Shown: positions 51,988 through 62,049, numbered from the stretch's first letter. The stretch: 64,000 bases of DNA from Agaribacterium sp. ZY112 (GCF_041346925.1 NZ_CP166840.1:2537001-2601000); one strand, 5' to 3'. The notes: generated by a model from the sequence alone, not told the origin. Numbers and translations: made by a program.

Positions 51988-52287
51988 TTATTCTGTGCCG
52001 TTTTCTACGCCTACAAGTAGGAATTTACTGCTAGAGCCATTTAGCCTTGCTGTGCGATAAGGCAGGTATTCTTCTGAGTTGTAAAACGCTAAAGCCACCT
52101 CTTTAGATGGGAATTCTACGACAACTGAGAACTGAGGCTTATTATCCCCCTCAATCAGTTCAATATCGTCAGTTCGAGTTAGGTATCTAGCGCCAATCTC
52201 GGCAAGCATAGGTGTGACTTGCTCGGTATAGGCCTCTAACCAGGAAGGGTCGGATATATTGGTTTCTATGATGGCTAATACAGGCAT
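51988..52287 (-). CDS. DUF1330-family protein
   Basis: A 99-residue dimeric alpha-beta barrel-like protein: MPVLAIIETNISDPSWLEAY, GARYLTRTDDIELIEGD, FSVVVEFPSKEVALAFYNSE and YLPYRTARLNGSSSKFLLV. This is the DUF1330 pattern, with the conserved strand-helix order and the final YR..R region. Function is unknown; related folds include small monooxygenases and stress proteins. Its ribosome site AAAGGAAG is strong. Monocistronic or loosely grouped with the downstream-facing hypothetical genes on the same strand. Confidence 0.85.
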   Translation of the reverse strand: MPVLAIIETNISDPSWLEAYTEQVTPMLAEIGARYLTRTDDIELIEGDNKPQFSVVVEFPSKEVALAFYNSEEYLPYRTARLNGSSSKFLLVGVENGTE

Positions 52288-52345
52288 AGCTTGCTTCCTT
52301 TAGGTAGTATAAATATATCCAGCGGTTTAACTCGTTGTTTTAAAT

Positions 52346-52915
52346 TTAGGTGCGTGAGTTATCTCTTGTATTTTTAGCATGAGCTGTTGAAACCACACCT
52401 TTAATCGACTGCCATGAAAAGTAAGACATCATAGAGCCAAAAAATACCGCATAGAAGATAAACAAAAGCATCATTATGCTGATCGAGTTATGCCCCATGC
52501 TGGCTAAGTTTATTACTGTCATCATGCATGCGTAGGGCAGGCCATAGTGTAACAAGCCTGTGCTGAGCAGGTGATGGATAAAGCCTTTTTCGAATTTCTT
52601 TTGAGTTTTTTCTGGGTCAGGATATCGGATGGCGTTATCACCGCCAATTAAGGTGCCATCTATAAATATTTGGCAGCCAGTACCAAGGCGCCCCGTTTTT
52701 TGTGCCATCCTCACTTCAATGTTTCTCTCTTTACCCGAGAGGGTGTGATTGACACTGATGTTAGAGCACATGCGGTACATGCTGCCTTTAACGTGCTCCA
52801 CAAGTTCGCCATCTATCTCAAGCGCCTCACTCGTGCGAGGCGGGAATAACGATACCTTGTTGATGGCTTTGATTTTGTGGCCTTCAAAATCGACTTCCCA
52901 TAGTTTATCTTTCAT
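52346..52915 (-). CDS. Membrane protein of unknown function
   Basis: A 189-residue protein. The first 110 residues are soluble and beta-rich (VDFEGHKIKAINKVSLFPPR, QIFIDGTLIGGDNAIRYPDP). Two hydrophobic helices follow (GLPYACMMTVINLA and ISIMMLLFIFYAVFFGSMM), then a basic tail. It may sense or bind something at the inner face of the membrane, but I recognise no domain. GGAAG lies before ATG 52915. It is one of three unrelated hypothetical genes in a row on this strand. Confidence 0.65.
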   Translation of the reverse strand: MKDKLWEVDFEGHKIKAINKVSLFPPRTSEALEIDGELVEHVKGSMYRMCSNISVNHTLSGKERNIEVRMAQKTGRLGTGCQIFIDGTLIGGDNAIRYPDPEKTQKKFEKGFIHHLLSTGLLHYGLPYACMMTVINLASMGHNSISIMMLLFIFYAVFFGSMMSYFSWQSIKGVVSTAHAKNTRDNSRT

Positions 52916-52968
52916 AGTCTTCCTTGCTTAGCCCATTGGCTGCTTTTGTTTTTCCGTTTGTATCGCCA

Positions 52969-53412
52969 TTATAGAAGCGAACAATCACTGCGCTCGCCAG
53001 TATTAAACACGGCGATCAATGAATAACGCATAAAACCTGAGCAGGTTGTTAAATAGTTACTGATCAAGAAACGTATATTATCGGCGTGTTCATCTGCATG
53101 TGCGAGTTCATCTAAGCCATTAAAGTAACACTTAATGACAATGGGTCCGTCGTTTTCTTTTTTGTCATCCGTAACAACAATAGTCAGGGTCGGATGAATA
53201 AGATTCCACTCGCACAAATAATACTGAGATTGTTCATCAATATTCTCACTCAGATAAGAGACCGACTTATCAATGCACTGTGTTACGGCGGTTTTAAGGC
53301 TGGCATCATCAGTGCTGTGGCATTCAGAGCGATAGACATGATATTTACGTGAATCGGGAGCTGATACTTCGGACGGGGAGAGAGCGGTGTGTTTTTTCCA
53401 AGTTAAGGTCAT
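52969..53412 (-). CDS. Hypothetical soluble protein
   Basis: A 147-residue protein with no signal peptide or membrane helix. Four or more cysteines are scattered (SECHSTDD, AVTQCIDK, YYLCEWN, TTCSGF, SDCSLL). The composition is normal and the frame is open and well bounded, so it is probably a gene. I recognise no family, and the neighbours give no functional hint. The start may be ATG 53412. Confidence 0.5.
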   Translation of the reverse strand: MTLTWKKHTALSPSEVSAPDSRKYHVYRSECHSTDDASLKTAVTQCIDKSVSYLSENIDEQSQYYLCEWNLIHPTLTIVVTDDKKENDGPIVIKCYFNGLDELAHADEHADNIRFLISNYLTTCSGFMRYSLIAVFNTGERSDCSLL

Positions 53413-53431
53413 GTATATTCTAAGCCACTTC

Positions 53432-53851
53432 TTAATCTTCTATTGGTACGTCTATGGCGCCACGCATTAAAATTAGGGAGTCGTTACCGAAGCTGATGAT
53501 GGCTTCTTCGTAATCTAATAGAACTCTTAGTTTACTTGCGGGGCATTCTGGCCCTGCGTTTATTTCTTCCCTGCTGATCTTTCTGTCTTTAAAGTTTGTT
53601 ATTACCCCAAAGCCAGCTTTACCACCCCTGAAACATTGAATAAAAAACTGCTGCCCTTCATCGTTAACAGTCACAAGTAAATTGATTCTTTGTGCTGTTT
53701 TTGAGTGTAAGTGTTCTTTTAATCCTGAGTGTTTTTCTAGCACTTTTTCCGTATTGCTAAAACTTCCTGAAATGGGTGTCATTGACGCCAGAGCTGCTGT
53801 TGGCATTAACGGTAGAGGCAGAGCTAAGCTAAGTACTTTAATTATTTTCAT
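53432..53851 (-). CDS. Hypothetical exported protein
   Basis: A 139-residue protein with an N-terminal signal peptide (MKIIKVLSLALPLPLMPTAA, cleavage near LAS, residue 23). The mature part is about 115 residues with INLLVTVNDEGQQFFIQCFR and VLLDYEEAIISFGNDSLILM, likely a small beta-rich periplasmic domain. No family recognised. It lies 60 bases downstream of the larger exported protein gene on the same strand and may share its transcript. Confidence 0.6.
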   Translation of the reverse strand: MKIIKVLSLALPLPLMPTAALASMTPISGSFSNTEKVLEKHSGLKEHLHSKTAQRINLLVTVNDEGQQFFIQCFRGGKAGFGVITNFKDRKISREEINAGPECPASKLRVLLDYEEAIISFGNDSLILMRGAIDVPIED

Positions 53852-53911
53852 ATGTTTGAATTATACCTTGGGGGAGGGTACTTACTCTGCCCCAAGGTAT
53901 CGTGCCCTAAA

Positions 53912-55993
53912 TCAGATCTTGTTATAACGATAGATAAAGGCTTCTTCAGTGCCTGCACTAAACAAGCACTGGAAGCTTTGGTCTTCTACATTGAGCATAT
54001 AACAACGGTCAGCTTGGTCTTTTTCTACTTTAAGTTCTTCGTCGCAAGTTAAACGTGTTTTTGTATCAAAGAATTTAAAGCTTAATTTAGTGTTTTGCTG
54101 CTCCCATGTGTATTTTGTGTTGTAGAGCTCACAGCTATTTTTTTCATCCTTTTCTGTATAGCTACCGCTGCCATCGCTGTTGATGACTTCCATGCCGGTA
54201 TATTCCCATTCGCAATCATCGTTTAAGTATTCAATTTTATAGTTTCCACCAACATTCAGCTTGGCTGTCTCTAGAGCTTCAACACTGCCGCTTAGGCCCA
54301 TTACAAGGCCATTTGGGCCAGTGTCGTAATTCAGCATAAAGTCCATTTGCATTTGGCGCATAAACTCACGTAGTTCTTGCTTGGCGGCACAGCTTTGGGC
54401 GCCGGTCACGCTTATAGGCAGAGCATCCATGACTGTGCTGAGTTTACGGTAGTTAAAGCCGGTGGCGATCAGGCCGTTGGCTTCAAGTGCTTCGTTACTG
54501 AGCTTTTCAGCTTCGGCGCTTGCTTTATCACCAATAAATACAGCTATATGTTTACCTTTAATAGCCGCTTTAAGCTCAAGCTCGGCTGGCACCATGGGTA
54601 ATACCACAGGTACGGCGGTGCCATCGTCGGGCAGTTCTAAGTTTGCAAGTGGTGGCAGCATTTTTGCCATTTCAGCGGTAGTGCTTGGTTGTTCAGCGGC
54701 CACACTAAACAGCGCATCGACTTTACTTGGGTTGAATTCAGCGTCTAGCTCAACATCAAATACCGACAACCCTGCACCTTTAACTCCTTGCACCATGCCC
54801 ATGAACATGCCAAGCATGGCAGGGTTGCCTTGTTTGGCCTGTTCTTGAGCTTGTTTAAAGGCATCCGATTTAAAATCGGCCTGCACAAAAGCGCCCCATA
54901 AATTCGTTAAACTGAGTACTAGGTTAGAGCTGTCTACCGCAGCGCCAAAGCTAAAGAGCTTATTGCTTACAGAAAGCACGTGCTTGGGTAAGTGGCCGCG
55001 CAGTTTGACGAGTTCATCGGTCACTACCGTGTTGTTAATTTCGAGAATAGCGTCGAAGTCCATCAGCATGGTATTGCCTTTTACTTCTAGCTTTTTGTAA
55101 CCAAATACCCAGCGCGGTACAGCATTGGCAATGCTAAGAATGTCGGCCTTAAGCGCTTCGTCGTTTAGGCTCTCCAGCTTGGCTACGCTATCAGCGGGAA
55201 GGTAGCGCACCATATCGCGGCCAAGGTCACTGTTGTTTAAATCGAGAAGCTGCTTTGTTAGGTTTTCAAAATGGATATAGCCATCCATATAGGGTTGAAA
55301 GCCATATTTTTCTCGCATGGCGCTAATCGCGCCGCTAGAGGCGAGATTATTTTTCGGGCTGCTAAGGCCAAGGCGCTCTTTGACTGTGGCTGGGTCATCG
55401 TTTTTATTTAATAGGGTAAGTGTGGCGAAGTTGTCATCACGAGCGATAACAAAGTCGAAACTAGTTTCATCATCTAATTCACTAAGCTGCCAACGTTTAA
55501 GAGTAAGCCCTTCAAAGGTTTCTGTTGTATAGGTCCAAGTACTCTTTTGGGCTGCAGCTTCCACAAGTTGATCAAAAACTAAAGCATCGGCAAGCTTGGC
55601 GCGCATAACGGGCACAATGCCGTGGCTATAAAATACACCAGGCCCACCTGCGGCCAAACCGTATTTATTGATTAGCTCGCCAGCTGTTGTACTGCTAAGG
55701 CTGGGTTTTAAAAACAGCTCAAAGAAAAACGCAATCGCTGGGTTGTCGGCCCCCATATCTTCGATAGAGTCCATCGTGGCTTGTTGCGAAGGCGTGCCCA
55801 TGCCAACTGGGTAGTTCTGCATCAGCTTGGCAAGCTCGTGGTTGCCTGAGGTACCAAAGAAATAGACCGTATCAGCGGGAACTTGGCTAAGTAGGGCATC
55901 ATTACCAGACTGGTTTTGAAATGGGTTAAGGTACCAAGTGGCACCTGCGGCAATAACTACAGCACCAACTGCGGCGCCAATCCGTGAGAACAT
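53912..55993 (-). CDS. Large envelope protein of unknown function (DUF3352-like pattern)
   Basis: A 693-residue protein with an N-terminal hydrophobic helix (IGAAVGAVVIAAGATWYL) that acts as anchor or signal. The mature part starts QVPADTVYFFGTSGNHELAK, and repeated stretches such as LPADSVAKLESLNDEA resemble bacterial proteins that begin with PADT/PAD (DUF3352-like). The last 110 residues are a separate acidic, cysteine-rich domain (CEWEYTGMEVINSDGSGS, NSCELYNTKYTWEQQNTKLS). The function is unknown. Its first 62 codons and upstream region are duplicated at 59901-60159 in reverse-facing position inside the Rhs locus, so the gene is next to a recombination-prone area. Confidence 0.75.
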   Translation of the reverse strand: MFSRIGAAVGAVVIAAGATWYLNPFQNQSGNDALLSQVPADTVYFFGTSGNHELAKLMQNYPVGMGTPSQQATMDSIEDMGADNPAIAFFFELFLKPSLSSTTAGELINKYGLAAGGPGVFYSHGIVPVMRAKLADALVFDQLVEAAAQKSTWTYTTETFEGLTLKRWQLSELDDETSFDFVIARDDNFATLTLLNKNDDPATVKERLGLSSPKNNLASSGAISAMREKYGFQPYMDGYIHFENLTKQLLDLNNSDLGRDMVRYLPADSVAKLESLNDEALKADILSIANAVPRWVFGYKKLEVKGNTMLMDFDAILEINNTVVTDELVKLRGHLPKHVLSVSNKLFSFGAAVDSSNLVLSLTNLWGAFVQADFKSDAFKQAQEQAKQGNPAMLGMFMGMVQGVKGAGLSVFDVELDAEFNPSKVDALFSVAAEQPSTTAEMAKMLPPLANLELPDDGTAVPVVLPMVPAELELKAAIKGKHIAVFIGDKASAEAEKLSNEALEANGLIATGFNYRKLSTVMDALPISVTGAQSCAAKQELREFMRQMQMDFMLNYDTGPNGLVMGLSGSVEALETAKLNVGGNYKIEYLNDDCEWEYTGMEVINSDGSGSYTEKDEKNSCELYNTKYTWEQQNTKLSFKFFDTKTRLTCDEELKVEKDQADRCYMLNVEDQSFQCLFSAGTEEAFIYRYNKI

Positions 55994-56067
55994 GGTAAGT
56001 CCTTTATAAGTAACTGAATTAATAGGTCATTTTGTGGCAGTGGCGGGGTATTGGCAAGCTGCTTTGG
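55809..56067. repeat. 259-bp duplicated segment, copy 1 (parent)
   Basis: Bases 55809-56067 match 59901-60159 with only two differences by eye. This copy covers codons 1-62 of the 693-residue envelope protein and 74 bases upstream. Past 56067 the two loci still show weaker, interrupted similarity (for example a shared TTAGCGTGGGA near 56319 and 60405). Confidence 0.95.
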
Positions 56068-56449
56068 TGTTAAGCGGGATTTCTTGGTTTGGCTCTGTTG
56101 GGGGGAGTGTTGTTTTGAGTGCTTGAGCTTAATAAAAAAGCTGAATTAATCAAGTTTGTTACGTATATTTTTTCAAAGAACGGCTTTCTTTGGCAAGGAT
56201 TAAAAATAAAGGTGTGTCTGTTGTAACATCTGTTGTTATTTCACAAGTTAAAGCCTAGATAAATCGGTACTTTGATGTGATATATTGTATTATTTTTTCT
56301 CATCTTGGTCTTAGTGTTGTTAGCGTGGGATGCGCGGTTTTCTTTGGGTTTATAAGTCATTGAATACTTGTTTAACACGGTTTGATATATTGTCGTTAGG
56401 GGGCTGAGAAAGCAAAGTAATTACTTTTGGTTTTTAGAAGGTTTTTTGT
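55994..56449. other. Divergent promoter region of envelope-protein and Rhs genes
   Basis: This 456-base AT-rich gap holds the promoters of the leftward envelope-protein gene and the rightward Rhs-type gene. Its first part belongs to the duplicated segment. No terminator, RNA gene or clear operator is visible. GAAGG lies before ATG 56450. Confidence 0.45.
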
Positions 56450-58378
56450 ATGTGTAAAAGTTTATTTCAGCTATTCGCACTGATACTGTTCTTTGCTTTG
56501 GGGGCGAACTGCCTCGCTTCTACAAGTTATTACATAATAATGCCCTCTAACGGTAGCCCAGAAAAGTTTCCATCAGCACACGCTGCCTGCGAATCTTATC
56601 GCTCTTTGATTGAATCGAGTCATGCGGTCTCTAACCCGCATCTTTCGTCTGCTATTGATCGAGCTCCTGATGAAAATATTCCGCCTCGGTTAAAAGAGTC
56701 TTCTCCCTGTATTATCAAAACTAGTGGGACGCTTGATGGTAATACTACTGAGATATTTAATCAGGTATTTATCTCCCGAGGTGGTTGTTATGCTGGGCGT
56801 ACCCCTATATCTGGTGCTACTTATCCGGCTGAACCAGGTGGCTGTCAAGATGAGAAGATCTGCCCTTATGGATATATTTCGGATCCAGGTAATGAAGAAC
56901 AGTGTGTTAAACAGTGTATTGTAGGGCTTAATTGTTATGACCAGCAGCAAAAGAATAGCTGTCTTTCAGTTTCCTCTAATCCTATTGACTTCATTGATGG
57001 TGATAAATACAGAAGTAAGAGTGTTATATCAATAGGTTCGTATTTTCCAATTGACTTGGTTTTTCATTACACAAGTAATAAGGGCTTAGAGCGTGGAAGT
57101 GGTGTGAACCTTCCTCTTGCTGATGTGTTAAGGGGAGTTCGCCCCCAGGCTATAAAAGTATTAGGTGTGGCTCAGAAAATTACTGCTAAAGCGTATATGT
57201 CAAATAACAGTTGGGTTCTTCCTTCACCTGATGGCTTAGACACAAGGCTAATACAGCATCAGTATTGGCGTCATAATTATTCATACTGGTTGAGAGAAGA
57301 GGAGGGGGTCTATAAATTTTATATGCCTCAGGGGGACCCTCTGCTATTTTCTGCTCTTGATCAGAGCTCTATTTCAGATGTTAACTACACGCTGACAAAA
57401 AATGTGAGTGGCTTTTCTTATAAAGTGAGTGACGCAAGAAACTTGAGAGAGTATTTTTTTGATGAGCGAGGTCGATTGCAAGAGGTTCAAGATCAAAAAG
57501 CGGGTGCCGCTCATGTGCTAACTTACGTCGAGCGAAGCTACAATGCGCAGACGGGGAGCAGCTACGATATTGACAGAGTAACCCACTCTAATGGTAGCTA
57601 TATTGAGTTTAGCTATGATTCTTATGATGCCGAACCTTCGGAGTTTTCTTGGCTGACAAGCGCGCAGGTGTATTTCCCTATCATGCTGACTGATAGCTTT
57701 GGTCGTAAAGTGGATATTAGCTGGGATAAAACACACTTAGGAAGCATGCAAAAAACTAAGCTTATTACCAGTATCAGTGTTCCTTATATAAATCAGGTTT
57801 CAGCTAAGCGTATCTACGAGTATAGAGATGACAATTTCGCGACAGCTCTCACTCATATATATGACCAAAGTACATCAGATGAAAGCTCTAAAAGGCTGTA
57901 TGCACATTTTGAGTATGATGATCTTGGTCGCGCTACTTACAGCGCATTGGCTGGTGGAGCTGACGCTATTCGTGTTGCCTATACCGATGAGTTTAATAGA
58001 ATAGTAACCAACGCTTTAGGCAAAGAAACATCTTATGTTTTTGAAGAGCTAAACGACGTTGTACGCCTAAAAAGCGTAACGGGCGAACCGACAGCGGCTT
58101 GTCAGCAAAGTGATTTTACGCTTACTTATGATGCAAAAGGCTTTGTGAGTCAGAAAGCCCACAATGGCCAGATTACAAACTACGAGTATGACCACGACAG
58201 AGGTGTAGAGATATCACGTACTGAAGCGGTTGGCACCGTGCTTGAGCGCACGATCACCACCGAGTGGCATCCAAGTTTAAACCGTATAACTAAGGTAATT
58301 GAGCCTGAACGCACCCTTGTGTTTCATTATGATGAAGACGGTCGGCTTGTTTCAAAGGAAAGCTTATTAACAAACTAG
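56450..58378 (+). CDS. Secreted N-terminal-half Rhs protein (copy A, intact)
   Basis: A 642-residue protein with a signal peptide (FQLFALILFFALGANCLAS, cleavage near residue 24). A cysteine-rich domain (about 30-165; KICPYGYISDPGNEEQCVKQ) is followed by a DUF6531-like segment (NPIDFIDGDKYRSKSVISIG) that opens Rhs shells, and then early YD-type strands (YEYRDDNFATALTHIYDQ, FEYDDLGRATYSALAGG, YEYDHDRGVEISRTEA, FHYDEDGRLVSKESL). It stops exactly where a full-length Rhs protein would continue into its main YD-repeat core. No toxin domain is present. It may work with the separate core gene at 62128 or act as a stored N-terminal variant. Start ATG 56450. Confidence 0.8.
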   Translation: MCKSLFQLFALILFFALGANCLASTSYYIIMPSNGSPEKFPSAHAACESYRSLIESSHAVSNPHLSSAIDRAPDENIPPRLKESSPCIIKTSGTLDGNTTEIFNQVFISRGGCYAGRTPISGATYPAEPGGCQDEKICPYGYISDPGNEEQCVKQCIVGLNCYDQQQKNSCLSVSSNPIDFIDGDKYRSKSVISIGSYFPIDLVFHYTSNKGLERGSGVNLPLADVLRGVRPQAIKVLGVAQKITAKAYMSNNSWVLPSPDGLDTRLIQHQYWRHNYSYWLREEEGVYKFYMPQGDPLLFSALDQSSISDVNYTLTKNVSGFSYKVSDARNLREYFFDERGRLQEVQDQKAGAAHVLTYVERSYNAQTGSSYDIDRVTHSNGSYIEFSYDSYDAEPSEFSWLTSAQVYFPIMLTDSFGRKVDISWDKTHLGSMQKTKLITSISVPYINQVSAKRIYEYRDDNFATALTHIYDQSTSDESSKRLYAHFEYDDLGRATYSALAGGADAIRVAYTDEFNRIVTNALGKETSYVFEELNDVVRLKSVTGEPTAACQQSDFTLTYDAKGFVSQKAHNGQITNYEYDHDRGVEISRTEAVGTVLERTITTEWHPSLNRITKVIEPERTLVFHYDEDGRLVSKESLLTN

Positions 58379-58441
58379 GTTTTGTCTAGATCTGTAGGTA
58401 TAGAGAGCAGGTAAGTAGCACTTTGTAGTGCTGGTAGTTTT

Positions 58442-59941
58442 TTGTTTTTATTTGTTGGTATTCTTGTCATACGTTTTTTGTTTTTTTTATTACTTTTAGT
58501 ATCTTCGGACTTATTGGCCGTAGATTGGTATTACAACAAGGAGTTTGGTAATCAAGTATTCCCTTCGTTAAATGGCTTATGTGATTCCAGTGCAGAGCGT
58601 CGTGCAGGCCTTTCTGATGACGGGAGTTCGTGTGACTGTACCTCGATACATCCTGAGACAAGATACTATGTTTTTACTTGCTATCGTGATGATGGGGAGT
58701 GGCAGAGTACGAATGGGTATGTTTCTGGTCTTTTAACAGAGCCTGTATGCCCTCTTGGTTATACGTCTAATGGTGTGGGTTCGGGTACCTGCTCGGCTAC
58801 ATGTTTCGTTGGGCAAGCATGGGATCCGTCTACGGCAAGTTGTTCATTTACTCAGGCACAAAATACAGCGTGTACAACTAGCGTAAACCCAATAGATTTT
58901 ATTGAGGGTGATAAGTATCGTGATGAGCCTTTAATAGGTGTGGGCAATGTATTTCCTATTGAGCTAACGATGCATTATAGGAGTCATACAGGGCTTGAGT
59001 TATTGGGTAATAAATACCAACTTGGACGAGGGCATGTTGGTCTAGGTGTTGGTCGAACCTATGTTGCTGATACGGTCCCTGCTTTTGACCAAGCGCAAAT
59101 GGCTTATGCTTTAACTTATAGGGCTCCTAACCAGTCTTTTTTGCATAGGCCACATAAGACCGCTGGAACAACAGAGTATGCCTACACTGAGCGCTATGCT
59201 TTTAGTTCACGCTACGCTTATAGCTATTGGAGGCATAATTATGCCAGTTGGTTGGTGATTAGTGGTGGAGCTATTTATTGGCATCGTGGTGATTTAAAAA
59301 AAATTGTGTTTACACATCTGAATTCGAGCTCGCAGGTTTATCCTTGGTTAAGCATCCAGGCGGAAGATGATAAGTGGCGTATTACCGATAGGCGTGAAGA
59401 TAAACAGTATCTTTTTAATCGACTAGGTGAATTAGAGCGAGTGATTGATTCTAATTCGGGAAGATTTCATGAGCTGGTTTATGAGGGGGATTTTGGGGCT
59501 TTAAGTGAAATACGGCATAGCGATGGTGGAAGCATTGAGCTCAGTTATGAGCACTACATTACTAACCCTTCTGGTCTGGCGCCAAGTTCAGCTTGGACGA
59601 AATCATCATTTTTAGTGAAGGTTCAAGATAATACTGGTAAGGCGGTTGACCTTGAGTGGGGTGCTAAGGTTCTTGGTTTTAACCAAGGGTATTATGTGTT
59701 GGATTTAATAAGCCACCCTTATGTTGGTAAGCGTGCAGGACATCGTGAATTCTCCTACCAGAACAGTGATTACAAAACCTTGTTGACGGAAATTTATGAT
59801 CAAAAAGACATAAACGAATCATCTCGTTCGCTTTATGCTCGTTTTACTTATGATGATCAAGGACGTGCGGTTGGTAGCGAACTTGCTGGTGATGTTGATA
59901 GGGTAGTTCTGCATCAGCTTGGCAAGCTCGTGGTTGCCTGA
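58442..59941 (+). pseudogene. N-terminal-half Rhs gene (copy B), truncated by a duplication
   Basis: It is closely similar to copy A through most of its length (NPIDFIEGDKYRDEPLIGVG, FPIELTMHYRSHTGLE, YSYWRHNYASWL, SLYARFTYDDQGRAVGSELA). After codon 486 the reading frame enters the 259-bp duplicated segment at 59901 and ends within 14 codons, so about 140 C-terminal residues present in copies A and C are missing. The start is also poor: only a TTG at 58442, with no ribosome site, gives a signal-peptide-like N-terminus (FLFFLLLLVSSDLLA). Both ends look damaged. I judge it a pseudogene or silent cassette. Confidence 0.75.
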
Positions 59942-60085
59942 GGTACCAAAGAAATAGACCGTATCAGCGGGAACTTGGCTAAGTAGGGCATCATTACCAG
60001 GCTGGTTTTGAAATGGGTTAAGGTACCAAGTGGCACCTGCGGCAATAACTACAGTACCAACTGCGGCGCCAATCCGTGAGAACAT
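59901..60085 (-). pseudogene. 5' fragment of the envelope-protein gene
   Basis: A leftward fragment with the first 62 codons of the 693-residue envelope protein (MFSRIGAAVGTVVIAAGATW and on to ELAKLMQNYP). Beyond the junction at 59901 it reads into antisense of Rhs copy B and stops after 26 unrelated codons. It is a non-functional by-product of the duplication. Confidence 0.9.
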
Positions 60086-60159
60086 GGTAAGTCCTTTATA
60101 AGTAACTGAATTAATAGGTCATTTTGTGGCAGTGGCGGGGTATTGGCAAGCTGCTTTGG
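59901..60159. repeat. 259-bp duplicated segment, copy 2
   Basis: It matches 55809-56067 with two base changes (NQSGND becomes NQPGND, and GAVVIA becomes GTVVIA in the encoded fragment). Its left edge is the sharp point at which Rhs copy B loses homology to copy A, which marks a recombination junction. Confidence 0.95.
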
Positions 60160-60563
60160 GGGACGTGTTTCCTTGTTTGGTTTTGTTGCTAGTGAAAATA
60201 CTTTTAAGAATTGACTTTAAAAAACTAAATAAATCAAATTTGTGTGAATATGCTTTTTTTGGCGCTTGACACTTTGAGTTGGAAGTGGTTTTTGTAGTTG
60301 CATTGTCGGGGTTAGTAAGTTAAAAGGGGCGGTTAATTGGTTATTTACTGATTTTTTTATATCTGTATGATTTGTCTTCTAGTTCTAATTGATGGATGTT
60401 ATTAGCGTGGGAAGCGCACCATTCTATCTATAGTCTTCTATCGACGCTTCTAAATAGTTTCAATAATTATTTAATATTGTCTAGATATGTTCTCTTATCT
60501 GAGGGTTTTACTCTTCTTTGGGGCGGGGAGAGTAGCCAGTTTTCTTTATAGTAAGGAGTATCT
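60160..60563. other. Region upstream of Rhs copy C
   Basis: A 404-base AT-rich stretch that is a diverged counterpart of 56068-56449: TTTCCTTGTTTGG and TTAGCGTGGGA blocks recur in order. It probably carries the promoter of the third Rhs gene. AAGGAG precedes ATG 60564. No other element seen. Confidence 0.5.
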
Positions 60564-62049
60564 ATGTTTGGTTGTTATTATAAAAAGGTCGTTACAGGAG
60601 TTGTCTTGGTTGCATTTTCTATGTTTCCACCTTCTTCTTATGCATATGATTTTGTAATACAGTGGAGTTTTCCTGGTAAATATTCGACTGCTTATCAAGC
60701 GTGTCAGTCTTTTTTTAGTTGGTACCAAAGCTACTATTCAAGTCCAGATGATAAATTATCGAATTTCAAAGTAACTTATCAGTCAGATAGTAACTATATA
60801 TGTAGTTATGATTTAGAGCGTCCGCATGGAGACTTTAAGGGAAGCGTTAGTGTTACTCGTGAGGGGGAGTCTTGTCCGTATGGATTTGTTTTTGATAAGC
60901 AGACATCCATGTGTGTTAAATATCCCTCTCAATGTCCTCAAGTGTCGAATCCAATTGAGGTGAGTACTGGCCGAAAAACTGAAGATTTTGTAGATATTCA
61001 ACTACAAGGATTAAGGTTGTTGCGTAGTTATCGACAGTATGGGGGAGAGGGTGTTTGGTCTTTTGGTTTTGATGAATCTCTAATACAGTTAAAACAAGGG
61101 GGAGCAGTATTAACACTAGATGACACCGAGGTTTATGTTTATTCAAAGGGGGGGGGAAGAATTTCCCTATAGAGAAGTTGCTCCTGGTTGTTTTTCAGTA
61201 GTTGGAGGTATTTGCTCAAGTATTAATCAAGAGGAGGGAGAACTCTTTTTTAAAACGGGGAAAATAACAAAGGTATTTGATGTAGAGGCTGGTTATCTAA
61301 AGCGAATAGTAGAGGATGGGGTCGCTGCTAATGTAGTTATTAGTAGGTCTGGTAAACAAATGGAAATAAAAAAAGGGGAGCTGTCAATCCTGTTGCTTCG
61401 TGATGATTTTGGGCGCGTAATTTCCGCTTTATCGAGTGATATTTCCATAAATTATGAGTGGGCCAGTAATGGCACGTTGACTAAACTTTCTAGGGAAGAT
61501 AGTTCATATGAAATTTATAAGTATGTATCTGAAGATTCTTCGCTGTTATCAGAACGTTGGTTGAATGGTGTTCCTTACGCATTCTGGGAATATGATCAAT
61601 TAGGACGTGTTGTGCTTAGTTATCATGCTCTAAATACTGACCGTGAAACGATGATGTATTCTGGCAATGTTGTTACTCATACCAACTCATTAGGAAAAAA
61701 AACAAAATACGAATTCTCTAATATAAACGGCGCTTTGCGTTTGTCAAAGGTTGAGGGAATAGCAACAGATAGTTGTGTTGGTGGGAGTCGATCATATACA
61801 TACGATGCTAATGGTTTTGTAGATGAGCTTACTAATTTTTCAGGCGAAATCACTGACTATGATTATGATTTGAACGGTTTAGAGGTTAAAAGGGTCGAGA
61901 CTAAAGGTAGCCCCGAAGAGCGAATCATTTCTACAGAATGGGATCAAACTTCTTATCTCCCTCTCAGAATAGTAGAGTCAAATCGAGTTATTAGTTTTAG
62001 TTATGATGATTCAGGCCGCCTTTTGAATAGAACAGAATTGGCTCGTTAA
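60564..62049 (+). pseudogene. N-terminal-half Rhs gene (copy C), frameshifted at a G9 tract
   Basis: Two overlapping frames make one gene of about 495 codons. The first part (60564-61172) has a signal peptide (VVLVAFSMFPPSSYA), a cysteine-rich domain and NPIEVSTGRKTEDFVDIQLQ with LRLLRSYRQYGGEG, a canonical DUF6531-type Rhs opening. It breaks at nine G (61148-61156) and stops at 61172. The second part, in the other frame, continues GGEEFPYREVAPGCFSV and ends YDDSGRLLNRTELAR. Eight G would restore the frame. This may be a phase-variable switch, a true mutation or a homopolymer sequencing error. It directly precedes the core Rhs gene, with a good ribosome site (AAGGAG). Confidence 0.8.
61148..61156. 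repeat. Homopolymeric G9 tract in Rhs copy C
   Basis: Nine consecutive G inside the coding region, at exactly the point at which the reading frame shifts. Slipped-strand change by one G would switch the gene between full-length and truncated products. Confidence 0.9.

Noticed and set aside
54462..54848. 128-codon antisense Ser/Ala-rich frame inside the envelope-protein gene
   Set aside because: It is a shadow of the well-supported minus-strand gene with biased low-complexity residues.
59819..60085. 88-codon minus-strand frame as a second functional envelope-protein gene
   Set aside because: Only the first 62 codons are homologous; the rest is antisense of Rhs copy B, so it is a duplication fragment.
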